64,000 bases of DNA from Deferribacteraceae bacterium V6Fe1 (GTDB taxonomy: Bacteria > Chrysiogenota > Deferribacteres > Deferribacterales > Deferrivibrionaceae): positions 2,294,334 to 2,358,333 of the forward strand of contig CP063375.1 in the NCBI GenBank assembly GCA_022813675.1, given 5' to 3'. This document shows positions 1-7,444 of the stretch, in pieces. How positions within the stretch are numbered: position 1 is the first letter of the stretch; every line of letters starts with the position of its first letter. The notes under the pieces are model-generated. The model had not been told where the DNA came from. It saw nothing but the letters and a program-made list of their open reading frames with translations, and ran no database searches. The translations under genes were made by a program, and so were the position numbers.

Positions 1-1
1 A

Positions 2-643
2 AGATGGGCAAGATTAAGTGAGTTTCCATCCAACAGCCTATTTGATGTGCTTAATCTGGTAATGCTTTTTCTTGGTGTTGGATACCTGGTAATGTTTGCA
101 AAATACCGCAGACCATTTATATTATTATTTGTATTGCCTTTTATAATTGCTTCAGGGATAGGCGGTTTTATTTCAGAAAATATTGTTTATCATTCTAAGC
201 CTTTATCAACATTTTGGATTTATATACATTTACCTCTGACAATAGGTGGTACAGCATTCTTTCTTATAGCAGCACTTGCGGGAATTTTATATTTTCTACA
301 AGAAAGGCAACTTAAAAATAAAAATTTCGGACTTATTTTTAAAAACTTTCCGCCACTTGAAACTATTAATAATATAAATATTTTCGCTCTATACACAGGG
401 TTTGTGCTGTTTTCTGGGGGCATAGTTTCCGGAATAATCTGGGGGCTTCTCGAGTGGAATGGCACTTTGATGCTAACCTCGAAATTAGTTTTTTCATTTA
501 TAACTTGGATAGTGTTTGCAGTAATTATAATTGTAAAAAAAACAAAGGGGCTTACACCGAAAAAAACAGCTACTTTAAGTATAATAGGCATTTTACTAAT
601 TTTACTCACATATCACGGTGTAGCTACATTTTTATTAAGGTGA
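2..643 (+). CDS. CcsA/HemX-like cytochrome c assembly membrane protein (5' end outside window)
   Basis: Multi-pass membrane protein of the cytochrome c assembly (CcsA/ResC/HemX) family, which handles heme for cytochrome c maturation or supports heme synthesis. The frame is open back to base 2, so the true start lies upstream of the window; the GTG at 47 is only the first internal start candidate. About six hydrophobic helices are visible, with a histidine in a helix (IHLPLTIGG) and a G-x-IWG segment before the last two helices, similar to the family's heme-handling region. The stop lies 3 bases before hemA, so it is the first visible gene of the heme operon. A CcsA-like gene directly before hemA is a known arrangement, which supports the call. 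The WWD motif of true CcsA is not evident in the visible part. Confidence 0.72.
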   Translation, partial: RWARLSEFPSNSLFDVLNLVMLFLGVGYLVMFAKYRRPFILLFVLPFIIASGIGGFISENIVYHSKPLSTFWIYIHLPLTIGGTAFFLIAALAGILYFLQERQLKNKNFGLIFKNFPPLETINNINIFALYTGFVLFSGGIVSGIIWGLLEWNGTLMLTSKLVFSFITWIVFAVIIIVKKTKGLTPKKTATLSIIGILLILLTYHGVATFLLR

Positions 644-646
644 AAT

Positions 647-1906
647 ATGCAATTAGCAGTTGTCGGACTTAATCATAATACAGCTTCAGTCGAGCTTAGA
701 GAATGCTTGGCCGTGCCACAAGAGAGGATAGAGCAGATATATTCCGATATCCTCAAAAATGAAAGGATATACGAAGCCCTTATACTTTCAACTTGCAATA
801 GGGTGGAATATTACATAGTTACAGATGACTTTTTATGCAATGTTGAAAGTGTCCTCAAAATAGTTGCAGAAGAAAGTAAAATTCAACTTGATGAGCTTAA
901 AAATCACACTTATACCTATTGTGGCAGAGATGCGATAAAGCATCTCTTTAAAGTTGCTTGCGGGCTGGATTCTCTTGTACTTGGTGAACCACAAATTTTT
1001 GGACAGGTAAAAGATGCGTTTGCAAATGCAAAAATTTACGGAAAAGTTGACAGATTTTTAAAGAAACTTGAAGAATCAACAATAAAAATTGCAAAAAAGG
1101 TAAGGACTGACACTAAAATTGCAGAAAACCCTGTTTCCGTCAGTTATGCTGCCGTAGAGCTTGCCAAAAAGATATTTGGCAGTCTTAAAAACAAATCTGC
1201 CCTTATTATTGGCGCCGGTGAAATGTGTGAACTTGCCGCCAAACACCTTTCCACAACTGATATCAGCTCGATTGTAATTACCAATAGGACTTTTCAAAAG
1301 GCAGAGGCCCTTGCCAAAGAAGTTTCAGGGGTAGCAAAGCCATTTTCAAATATTAATGAGTATCTTGTTGATGCGGATATTATTATCAGCTCTACCGGTG
1401 CTCCGGACTACATCGTAAGATATGATGATGTAAAATCTATCATGCAAAAGAGAAAATATTCACCTATGTTTTTTATAGATATTGCAGTACCAAGAGATAT
1501 TGACCCTAAAATAAACGAAATTGAAAATACATATGTATATGACATTGACGATTTAAAATCTGTTGTAGAGGCGAATAAAAAGGCTCGTGAGAAGGAAGCT
1601 GTCAAAGCAATGGAGATGGTTGAAGAAGCGGTGGACAGCTTTTTTGGTTGGGTAAAATCGCTAAAAATTGTTCCTACTATAAAAAATTTAAGACTGTACT
1701 TTGAAGAGATAAAAAATAATGAACTAATCCGCTTGAAAGAGAAACATAAAAACATGGATGAAACTTTGCTTAATTATGCACTCACGTCATATTTAAATAA
1801 GGTGCTGCACACTCCGTTGACAAATTTAAAAAACCTCGGGGCTGGCTCCGAGAAATATACATTGGCTGAGGCAGTTGAAATATTATTTAATTTAAAAGGA
1901 GAATAA
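647..1906 (+). CDS. hemA: Glutamyl-tRNA reductase
   Basis: Cytoplasmic NADPH-dependent enzyme that reduces glutamyl-tRNA to glutamate-1-semialdehyde, the first committed step of C5-pathway tetrapyrrole synthesis. The 419-residue protein has the family's usual length. The catalytic cysteine is at residue 50 in LSTCNRVEYY, the GLNHNTASVELRE substrate-binding start is at residue 7, and GEPQIFGQVKDAF follows. A Rossmann NADPH domain (LIIGAGEM) lies near residue 190 and a helical dimerisation domain forms the C-terminus. AAGGTG precedes the ATG by 4 bases. It is the first enzyme gene of hemA-hemC-hemD-hemB; hemL is not in this window. Confidence 0.97.
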   Translation: MQLAVVGLNHNTASVELRECLAVPQERIEQIYSDILKNERIYEALILSTCNRVEYYIVTDDFLCNVESVLKIVAEESKIQLDELKNHTYTYCGRDAIKHLFKVACGLDSLVLGEPQIFGQVKDAFANAKIYGKVDRFLKKLEESTIKIAKKVRTDTKIAENPVSVSYAAVELAKKIFGSLKNKSALIIGAGEMCELAAKHLSTTDISSIVITNRTFQKAEALAKEVSGVAKPFSNINEYLVDADIIISSTGAPDYIVRYDDVKSIMQKRKYSPMFFIDIAVPRDIDPKINEIENTYVYDIDDLKSVVEANKKAREKEAVKAMEMVEEAVDSFFGWVKSLKIVPTIKNLRLYFEEIKNNELIRLKEKHKNMDETLLNYALTSYLNKVLHTPLTNLKNLGAGSEKYTLAEAVEILFNLKGE

Positions 1907-2827
1907 ATGGAAAAGTTAGTTATCGGCACAAGAGGAAGCAAATTAGCCCTGTGGCAATCAAACTATATTAAAAGTCTTATAGAAGAAAGATATGAAAATA
2001 TAAAGGTTGAGCTTAAAATAATAAAAACTCAAGGGGATAAGATTTTGGATACCCCTCTTGCAAAAATCGGTGGTAAAGGGCTTTTTGTCAAAGAGATAGA
2101 AAATGCTCTGCTTGATGGCAGTGCGGATATAGCCGTCCACAGTATGAAAGATGTCCCTATGGAGTTGCCTGAGGGGCTAATCCTTTTTGCGACACCATTA
2201 AGGGAAGAACCAAACGATGCTTTTTTATCTGTCAAGTTCAACAGTATTAGAGAATTACCCAAGAATGCAGTAGTTGGCACAAGCAGCCTAAGGCGTAAAC
2301 TGCAACTTTTAAAGCTAAGAGAAGATCTCATTATCAAAGATTTAAGAGGTAATGTGGATACCAGAATAAGAAAATTGGTTGATGGGGAGTTTGATGCCAT
2401 CATCCTTGCCAAAGCAGGGTTAAACAGGCTTAAAATGACAGACTACATAAAAGAAACCATATCCATTGAAGATATACTTCCTGCAGTTTGCCAAGGGACA
2501 ATCGGCATAGAGCTGAGGGAAAATGACAAAAAAACACAAGAAATAGTTTCCTTTATAAACCACGAAACCACTATGATAAGGACAAAATGTGAGAGAGCAT
2601 ATCTTAAAAAATTACAGGGCGGATGCCAAGTGCCTATTGCCGGCTTCTCGCAGATAACTGACGATAAAATTTACTTGAAGGCGCTGCTTTCCTCCCTTGA
2701 TGGCAAAACACACATTTATGAAGAAGGCTTTTCTTCAATAGACAAGGCCGAAGAGTTAGGAAAAAGCATTGCTGAAAAAATATTAAACAGCGGCGGAAAA
2801 GAAATTTTAGAAGAAGTTTACTCGTAA
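1907..2827 (+). CDS. hemC: Hydroxymethylbilane synthase (porphobilinogen deaminase)
   Basis: Polymerises four porphobilinogen molecules into hydroxymethylbilane in the cytoplasm. The 306-residue protein begins with the typical VIGTRGSKLALWQ and has HSMKD near residues 78-82 (active-site Asp82), the arginine-rich GTSSLRR segment and RGNVDTR. Cys240 in LQGGCQVPIAGF is the attachment point of the dipyrromethane cofactor. The ATG directly follows the hemA stop codon, and GGAG in the end of hemA serves as ribosome binding site, so the two are probably translationally coupled. Confidence 0.98.
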   Translation: MEKLVIGTRGSKLALWQSNYIKSLIEERYENIKVELKIIKTQGDKILDTPLAKIGGKGLFVKEIENALLDGSADIAVHSMKDVPMELPEGLILFATPLREEPNDAFLSVKFNSIRELPKNAVVGTSSLRRKLQLLKLREDLIIKDLRGNVDTRIRKLVDGEFDAIILAKAGLNRLKMTDYIKETISIEDILPAVCQGTIGIELRENDKKTQEIVSFINHETTMIRTKCERAYLKKLQGGCQVPIAGFSQITDDKIYLKALLSSLDGKTHIYEEGFSSIDKAEELGKSIAEKILNSGGKEILEEVYS

Positions 2828-2829
2828 AT

Positions 2830-3540
2830 ATGAAAAATATTTTGGTAACAAGACAAGCCGAACAATCTGTTGACTTTATTAATCTACTTTCGAAGAACTT
2901 ATTTTACCCTTTTCTGTTGCCAATGATTGAGACAATCGGCGTTGACTTTGTTACAAAAAAGCAGGTCTATGATTACATAATTTTCAGCAGCACAAATGCG
3001 GCAAAATTTTTCTTTTTAAAATCAAAGGCCAAAGGGGTAAAATATATTGCCGTAGGCAGCTCAACTGCAAAATATTTGGATACTTTCGGGGTTAATGCGT
3101 TTACACCAAAGGACGAGTTTTCAGCTGAAGGTCTGATAGAATATTTTAGAGACATTGATATTAAAGATGCAAATATTTTGATACCTACCCCTGAAAAACA
3201 CTCCGATTCACTTAAAAATTTCCTCGTTTCAAATGGAGCATTGGTTGAAACCGTAGTGGTTTATAAAACAGATGAGGTTAAATATCCGACAGGGCATTTA
3301 AACAATTTTCTTTTGGAAAATAATATAGATACAGTTACATTTGCTTCACCTTCTGCAGCTAAAAGTTTTTTTTCTAATGCTGAGAAAAATAAAGATATAT
3401 ATAATTTAAAGTACATATCCATTGGCAAAACAACATATAGTTTTTTAAAAGAAAACTACAATATACAGTCACATTATCCTGATAAATATACTGTAGAGGG
3501 TATTGTGGAGCTTTTAAATGATATTAGGAGGAAAAAATGA
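2830..3540 (+). CDS. hemD: Uroporphyrinogen-III synthase
   Basis: Cyclises hydroxymethylbilane to uroporphyrinogen III with inversion of ring D. The 236-residue product has the weakly conserved two-lobe HemD fold pattern: an opening [10 protein letters not shown] strand, [12 protein letters not shown] near residue 50, and [12 protein letters not shown] near residue 175, followed by the family-typical ISIGKTT. HemD sequences diverge strongly, so its position between hemC and hemB is important support. It starts 2 bases after hemC and overlaps hemB by 4 bases (ATGA). Confidence 0.93.
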   Translation: MKNILVTRQAEQSVDFINLLSKNLFYPFLLPMIETIGVDFVTKKQVYDYIIFSSTNAAKFFFLKSKAKGVKYIAVGSSTAKYLDTFGVNAFTPKDEFSAEGLIEYFRDIDIKDANILIPTPEKHSDSLKNFLVSNGALVETVVVYKTDEVKYPTGHLNNFLLENNIDTVTFASPSAAKSFFSNAEKNKDIYNLKYISIGKTTYSFLKENYNIQSHYPDKYTVEGIVELLNDIRRKK

Positions 3541-4505
3541 GTTTTCCGGTAGTAAGACCAAGAAGATTGAGAAAAAATGAGATCATAAGAAGTCTTGTAA
3601 GAGAAACAAAACTGACCCTTGATGATTTAATACAACCGCTTTTTGTAACCGAATTTGATGGGGTAAAAAAAGAGATAGCGTCAATGCCTGGTATCTACCA
3701 AATGGATATAGAAAATACTGTTAAAGAATGTATCGAGCTTGAAAAGTTGGGAATAAAAGCAATAATCCTTTTTGGAATACCAAAGCATAAAGATGAAATG
3801 GGGAGCGAAGCATACAACGATAATGGAATAATTCAAAAAGCGATAAAAGCAATTAAGGAAAATTGCAAAAATCTATATGTCATTACCGATGTATGTATGT
3901 GTGAATACACAAGCCACGGCCACTGCGGAATCATTAAGGACGGAGATGTAAACAATGACGAAACTCTAAAATATCTTGCACTTGAAGCACTGAGTCATGC
4001 AAAAGCAGGGGCTGATATGGTGGCTCCAAGCGATATGATGGACGGAAGGATAGCTGCCATCAGAGATATTTTGGATGGTAACGGATTTGAAAATATTCCG
4101 ATTATGAGCTATTCAGCCAAATTTGCTTCAGCTTATTACGGGCCATTCAGAGATGCTGCAGAAAGTACACCTCAGTTTGGAGATAGGAGAAGCTATCAAA
4201 TGGATTCGGCCAACAGACTTGAAGCAATAAGGGAGTCAGAGCTTGATTTGATGGAGGGAGCAGATATTTTAATGGTAAAACCTGCTCTTGCTTATCTTGA
4301 TATTATCAGAGAAACAAAAGATACCTACAATGTGCCTTTGGCAGCTTACAACGTAAGCGGCGAATATTCTATGATTATGGGTGCAATTGAAAGAGGATGG
4401 TTTGACAAAAACAGAATTATTTTGGAAACTCTGACATCTATAAAAAGAGCCGGAGCTGACCTCATATTAACTTATTTTGCAAAAGAGGTTGCTAAAATTT
4501 TATGA
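3537..4505 (+). CDS. hemB: Porphobilinogen synthase (delta-aminolevulinic acid dehydratase), zinc type
   Basis: Condenses two 5-aminolevulinate molecules to porphobilinogen. The 322-residue protein has both Schiff-base lysines: Lys195 in [14 protein letters not shown] and Lys248 in MVKPALAY. Three cysteines at residues 120, 122 and 130 ([13 protein letters not shown]) are the catalytic zinc ligands that mark the Zn-dependent subgroup, rather than the aspartate-rich Mg-dependent one. It overlaps hemD by 4 bases and its TGA overlaps the ATG of the next gene (ATGA), so all are likely one transcript. Confidence 0.98.
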   Translation: MSFPVVRPRRLRKNEIIRSLVRETKLTLDDLIQPLFVTEFDGVKKEIASMPGIYQMDIENTVKECIELEKLGIKAIILFGIPKHKDEMGSEAYNDNGIIQKAIKAIKENCKNLYVITDVCMCEYTSHGHCGIIKDGDVNNDETLKYLALEALSHAKAGADMVAPSDMMDGRIAAIRDILDGNGFENIPIMSYSAKFASAYYGPFRDAAESTPQFGDRRSYQMDSANRLEAIRESELDLMEGADILMVKPALAYLDIIRETKDTYNVPLAAYNVSGEYSMIMGAIERGWFDKNRIILETLTSIKRAGADLILTYFAKEVAKIL

Positions 4506-5239
4506 ATTTAAATGAAAGCCTCGCATTCAGATGGTTAAGCGACAAATTGGAGCCTATAGAAATAAAGGCCCACAATAAGCTGGATAATTTGCTGTGTATA
4601 GACAGGCAAAAAAACCTTGCAATCAAGAACGTCAACTCTTTTGTTAACGGTGGTCCCTTCTTAAATATGCTATTATGGGGGGAAAAGGGGTGTGGTAAAT
4701 CGTCATTAATCAAGTCATTAGGCTTAAAATTTAAAAATGACGGATTAAAAATAGTCGAATACCTTGATGATAATATTGTAGCCATCTTCAAGCTTTTCAA
4801 AATTGTCGATAATTATCCTCAATACAAATTTATTGTTTACTTTGACGATATCTCTTTTGATGAAGACGATATTGTATTCAGGAGATTTAAATCTGCCATA
4901 GAAGGGAGTCTTCAAGACCCTCCTGAAAATGTAATGTTTGTAGTTACTTCTAACAGACGTCACCTTATTGCCGAAAGGTCAGCAGATACGAATGATATTT
5001 ACTCAAGGGATGATATTAATGAAAAATCCTCTCTTTTTGCAAGATTCGGGCTTACAATAGGATTTTATCCACTTAAAAAGAGTGAATATCTTGATATTGT
5101 AAGATTTTATCTAAAACAATTTGGTATTAATGAAAATGAAGAACTACTTAAAGAGGCTGAAAATTTTGCAATCGAAAGGGGTGGCAGAAGCGGCAGGATA
5201 GCTAAGCAGTTTGCTGTTTACAGGCTGATTTCGGAATGA
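4502..5239 (+). CDS. DUF815-family AAA ATPase
   Basis: Cytoplasmic P-loop ATPase of the DUF815 group, whose cellular role is not established. The 245-residue protein has a Walker A motif in [14 protein letters not shown] near residues 60-74, a Walker B-like strand [10 protein letters not shown] near residue 113, and the sensor-like [12 protein letters not shown] characteristic of the family. Its ATG overlaps the hemB stop codon, so it is cotranscribed with the heme genes. I infer association with that operon, but nothing in the sequence shows a heme role. The gene ends 6 bases before the convergent EAL/HDOD gene. Confidence 0.85.
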   Translation: MNLNESLAFRWLSDKLEPIEIKAHNKLDNLLCIDRQKNLAIKNVNSFVNGGPFLNMLLWGEKGCGKSSLIKSLGLKFKNDGLKIVEYLDDNIVAIFKLFKIVDNYPQYKFIVYFDDISFDEDDIVFRRFKSAIEGSLQDPPENVMFVVTSNRRHLIAERSADTNDIYSRDDINEKSSLFARFGLTIGFYPLKKSEYLDIVRFYLKQFGINENEELLKEAENFAIERGGRSGRIAKQFAVYRLISE

Positions 5240-5245
5240 TTTACC

Positions 5246-6493
5246 CTATAAAAACTCCGTAATCTCATTAAGCCATGCATAACTCCTCTGTTTTATTTCC
5301 GTAAAATCTTTATAGTCAATTTTTAAATCGTTTAATATTTTCAGCATATCATCATACAGCTCAAATTCGTCATACTCTATGACTTTCAACATTCTTCCCA
5401 ATGGTCCTTCGTAAAAAAGGAGTGCTTTCTCCACCTCTTCGTCAAGGGCAAGCATTTTTATGAGCTCATCTTTTGGCCTGCTAAACAAAGCATCAACAAG
5501 GGAGAAAAGCCCAACAAGAAAGGCTGTTTCCTTTTTTTCGTCGTTGTTTTTAAAAACTTCTGTTGCCAAAAGCTCCATCCCCTTTGCCCTGACAACAGCC
5601 GACTGAAACAAAGGGGAATTAACTGCATTTTTACCTTTTTGAGCAAAACTTAGAAGCATTAACCAACTTTGTAGCTTTTTGAGTCCGATAAGACTGATGG
5701 CATGACGTATTGACTTAATCCTTGAACGGAAAAAAAATGCAGCAGAATTGACAAATTTTAAAAAATTATAGCTTAATATGGGGTTTGTCTGAAAAACGTC
5801 CACAATTTTTCCGACATTTTCGTCCTTATTTATCATATTGATAATTTTAATTACAGTTAGCTTTGAAGGGTCAACCGCATCAGCTTCAAGAATTGTAGGT
5901 CTTGCAAAGAAAAATCCTTGAAACAAATGAAAACCAGCATCTTTACATTTGCTATATTCACTGTAAGTCTCGACCTTTTCTGCCAAAAGTTTTGCAGGAA
6001 GTTTATTTAAAATTTTTAGTTTTAAAGACAGATTGTCGTTTTTTACATTAGGATATTCTACCTTAATATAATCTACTTTATCAAAAAGCTTATTGAAATT
6101 ATCCAGATAGTCAGAATCAAATACAAAATCATCAAGAGCAAACTTGTATCCCATTGCTTTCAATTCGCAAATCCTACTTGAAAGATAATCATCCACAATA
6201 GTGTCCTCGAGTATTTCCAAAACAAACTTATCCTTTGGAATAATCTCAACATAATCACTTAGCAAAAAATCTCTGTTTGTGTTTAAAAAACCAAGAGAGT
6301 TATGGAGCAAGCTCTGCGTGCCAAATCGTTCAAAGATATTGACAAGAGTAGTAGCAATAGAGCCAAAGGCATCTTTTATATTTGCAAGATTGTTATATTT
6401 ATCATCCCTAAAAAGCAACTCATAGCCGTGTATAGATTGATTTGCATCTACAATAGGCTGCCTTCCGATAAATATCCTCTCATTATTCATCAA
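5246..6493 (-). CDS. EAL-HDOD signalling protein with degenerate EAL domain
   Basis: Cytoplasmic signalling protein of the YuxH/CdgJ type: N-terminal EAL domain (about residues 1-195) and C-terminal HDOD domain (about 200-400). The EAL signature is eroded: the opening motif reads YELLFRD instead of EALxR, though LEILED, DDFVFDSDY and AEKVET remain in recognisable positions. Known relatives regulate motility or related behaviour and often lack c-di-GMP phosphodiesterase activity; I infer the same here. The 415-residue length is normal. It stands alone on the minus strand, divergent from the DUF134 gene across a 270-base intergenic region. Confidence 0.88.
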   Translation of the reverse strand: MMNNERIFIGRQPIVDANQSIHGYELLFRDDKYNNLANIKDAFGSIATTLVNIFERFGTQSLLHNSLGFLNTNRDFLLSDYVEIIPKDKFVLEILEDTIVDDYLSSRICELKAMGYKFALDDFVFDSDYLDNFNKLFDKVDYIKVEYPNVKNDNLSLKLKILNKLPAKLLAEKVETYSEYSKCKDAGFHLFQGFFFARPTILEADAVDPSKLTVIKIINMINKDENVGKIVDVFQTNPILSYNFLKFVNSAAFFFRSRIKSIRHAISLIGLKKLQSWLMLLSFAQKGKNAVNSPLFQSAVVRAKGMELLATEVFKNNDEKKETAFLVGLFSLVDALFSRPKDELIKMLALDEEVEKALLFYEGPLGRMLKVIEYDEFELYDDMLKILNDLKIDYKDFTEIKQRSYAWLNEITEFL

Positions 6494-6670
6494 ATTTATC
6501 CTTGTACTAATAAATTATACAGCTGAATCGGTAAAATTAAAATAATAGTATTATATTATTTAAAATAATACCATATTTGTAACACAAACTCAAATTAAAA
6601 AAATTTTTACGTTTATAATCATATGCTCTTATTTAAATTCTAAATTCAATATATTAGAATTTTTTAATAT

Positions 6671-6699
6671 TTAGCATATGCCTATTATTTCGCTATGAT
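6671..6699 (+). promoter_or_regulatory. Candidate promoter with GCATATGC box overlapping -35
   Basis: TTAGCA (6671-6676), a 17-base spacer and TATGAT (6694-6699) form a sigma70-like promoter facing the DUF134 gene. The palindrome GCATATGC (6674-6681) overlaps the -35. A further CATATGCTC lies at 6620-6628. The same box recurs at other promoters of this island. Prediction from sequence only. Confidence 0.45.
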
Positions 6700-6706
6700 T
6701 TTATTA

Positions 6707-6735
6707 TTGACATATGACTAAAAAATTGCTATTCA
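6707..6735 (+). promoter_or_regulatory. Candidate promoter of DUF134 gene, TTGACA plus CATATG box
   Basis: TTGACA (6707-6712), 17-base spacer, TATTCA (6730-6735), about 28 bases before the DUF134 start. CATATG (6711-6716) overlaps the -35, as at the other promoters of the island, so a regulator bound here would probably control RNA polymerase access. It is a plausible autoregulatory site. Confidence 0.5.
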
Positions 6736-6763
6736 AACGATAGTTCATTATAGGAGAGTGTTT

Positions 6764-7201
6764 ATGTCAAGACCGCCAAAAAGAAGACTTGTAAGACATC
6801 GTCCAAGATTTTTTAAATTTGGTCCTATATGCAACGAGTGCCCCGATTTAGATGCCATAGAAATGACTATAGACCAACTTGAGGCAATGAGACTTGCTGA
6901 CCTTGAATGTTTAAGCCAAGAAGAAGCTGCCGATTCGATGAAAGTATCAAGACAAACATTTGGCAGAATAGTTGAACAGGCAAGAAAAATAGTAACCGAC
7001 GCTCTAATAAACGGAAAAATAATTAAAATCGGGTGTGATGAATATATCGACTTCCATAGCAGGGAGTTAAAGTGCATTAACTGCGGTCACGAATGGGAAG
7101 ACAACTCGGGCTTTATACCGATAACGTATACTGCCCGGCATGCGGTTCAAAGGATATCATCAAAAGAAAAAGATGCGGACAAGGGTGTGAATGCCCTCTA
7201 A
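6764..7201 (+). CDS. DUF134 DNA-binding protein, apparently frameshifted in its zinc ribbon
   Basis: Predicted transcription regulator of the DUF134 family, with a sigma70 region 4-like helix-turn-helix (LSQEEAADSMKVSRQTFGRI, about residues 48-67). ATG 6764 is preferred over the in-frame GTG at 6758 because that GTG sits inside the Shine-Dalgarno sequence AGGAGAG. The N-terminal 115 residues look intact and include the first zinc knuckle CINC. After residue 115 the frame ends in unrelated residues, whereas the -1 frame encodes a second knuckle CPACGS and a cysteine-rich tail to a stop at 7222. Adding one G to the GGG run at 7108-7110 restores the reading. It faces the first oxidoreductase operon, its presumed target. 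A second DUF134 gene lies at 11557. Confidence 0.8.
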   Translation: MSRPPKRRLVRHRPRFFKFGPICNECPDLDAIEMTIDQLEAMRLADLECLSQEEAADSMKVSRQTFGRIVEQARKIVTDALINGKIIKIGCDEYIDFHSRELKCINCGHEWEDNSGFIPITYTARHAVQRISSKEKDADKGVNAL

Positions 7202-7224
7202 AAGTACAAACACCTTTTATTTAA
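7111..7224 (+). other. Out-of-frame zinc-ribbon tail of the DUF134 gene
   Basis: In the frame one base back from the upstream gene, this stretch encodes LYTDNVYCPACGS, then KRCGQGCECPLK and a stop TAA at 7222-7224. Together with the CINC motif upstream this gives a C-x2-C...C-x2-C zinc ribbon, expected in long DUF134 proteins. It is seen directly in sequence. Whether the shift is a real mutation, a programmed -1 frameshift or a one-base sequencing deletion cannot be decided here. Confidence 0.7.
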
Positions 7225-7323
7225 TATCATCACCTAATCATTAGTTCACAATTGTACTCAAAATTTTAATCTTTTGCTCATAAAAATCAAATAATACTCG
7301 AACACTCTTTTTTTGGGAAAATT

Positions 7324-7351
7324 TTGAGCATTTGCCATAAAGCCCTATGAA
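7324..7351 (+). promoter_or_regulatory. Candidate promoter of first oxidoreductase operon with GAGCATTTGC box
   Basis: TTGAGC (7324-7329), 16-base spacer, TATGAA (7346-7351) upstream of the A1 gene. GAGCATTTGC (7326-7335) is a one-mismatch version of the GAGCATATGC box found before the second operon and overlaps the -35. About 85 bases of leader would follow. Confidence 0.4.
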
Positions 7352-7369
7352 ACATACAAAAAAAAGTAT

Positions 7370-7384
7370 TGACAGTTATTGTCA
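7370..7384. promoter_or_regulatory. Palindrome TGACA-N5-TGTCA in leader of first oxidoreductase operon
   Basis: A perfect inverted repeat TGACA/TGTCA around a 5-base centre, 61 bases before the A1 start, overlapping a TTGACA sequence. It could be an operator or part of a second promoter. I see no equivalent before the second operon, so it may be specific to this copy. Confidence 0.35.
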
Positions 7385-7444
7385 TAAGTTTTATTTCAAA
7401 CCATAGCTAATTAAGTTTTTATCAATAAAAACAGGGAGGCAACA

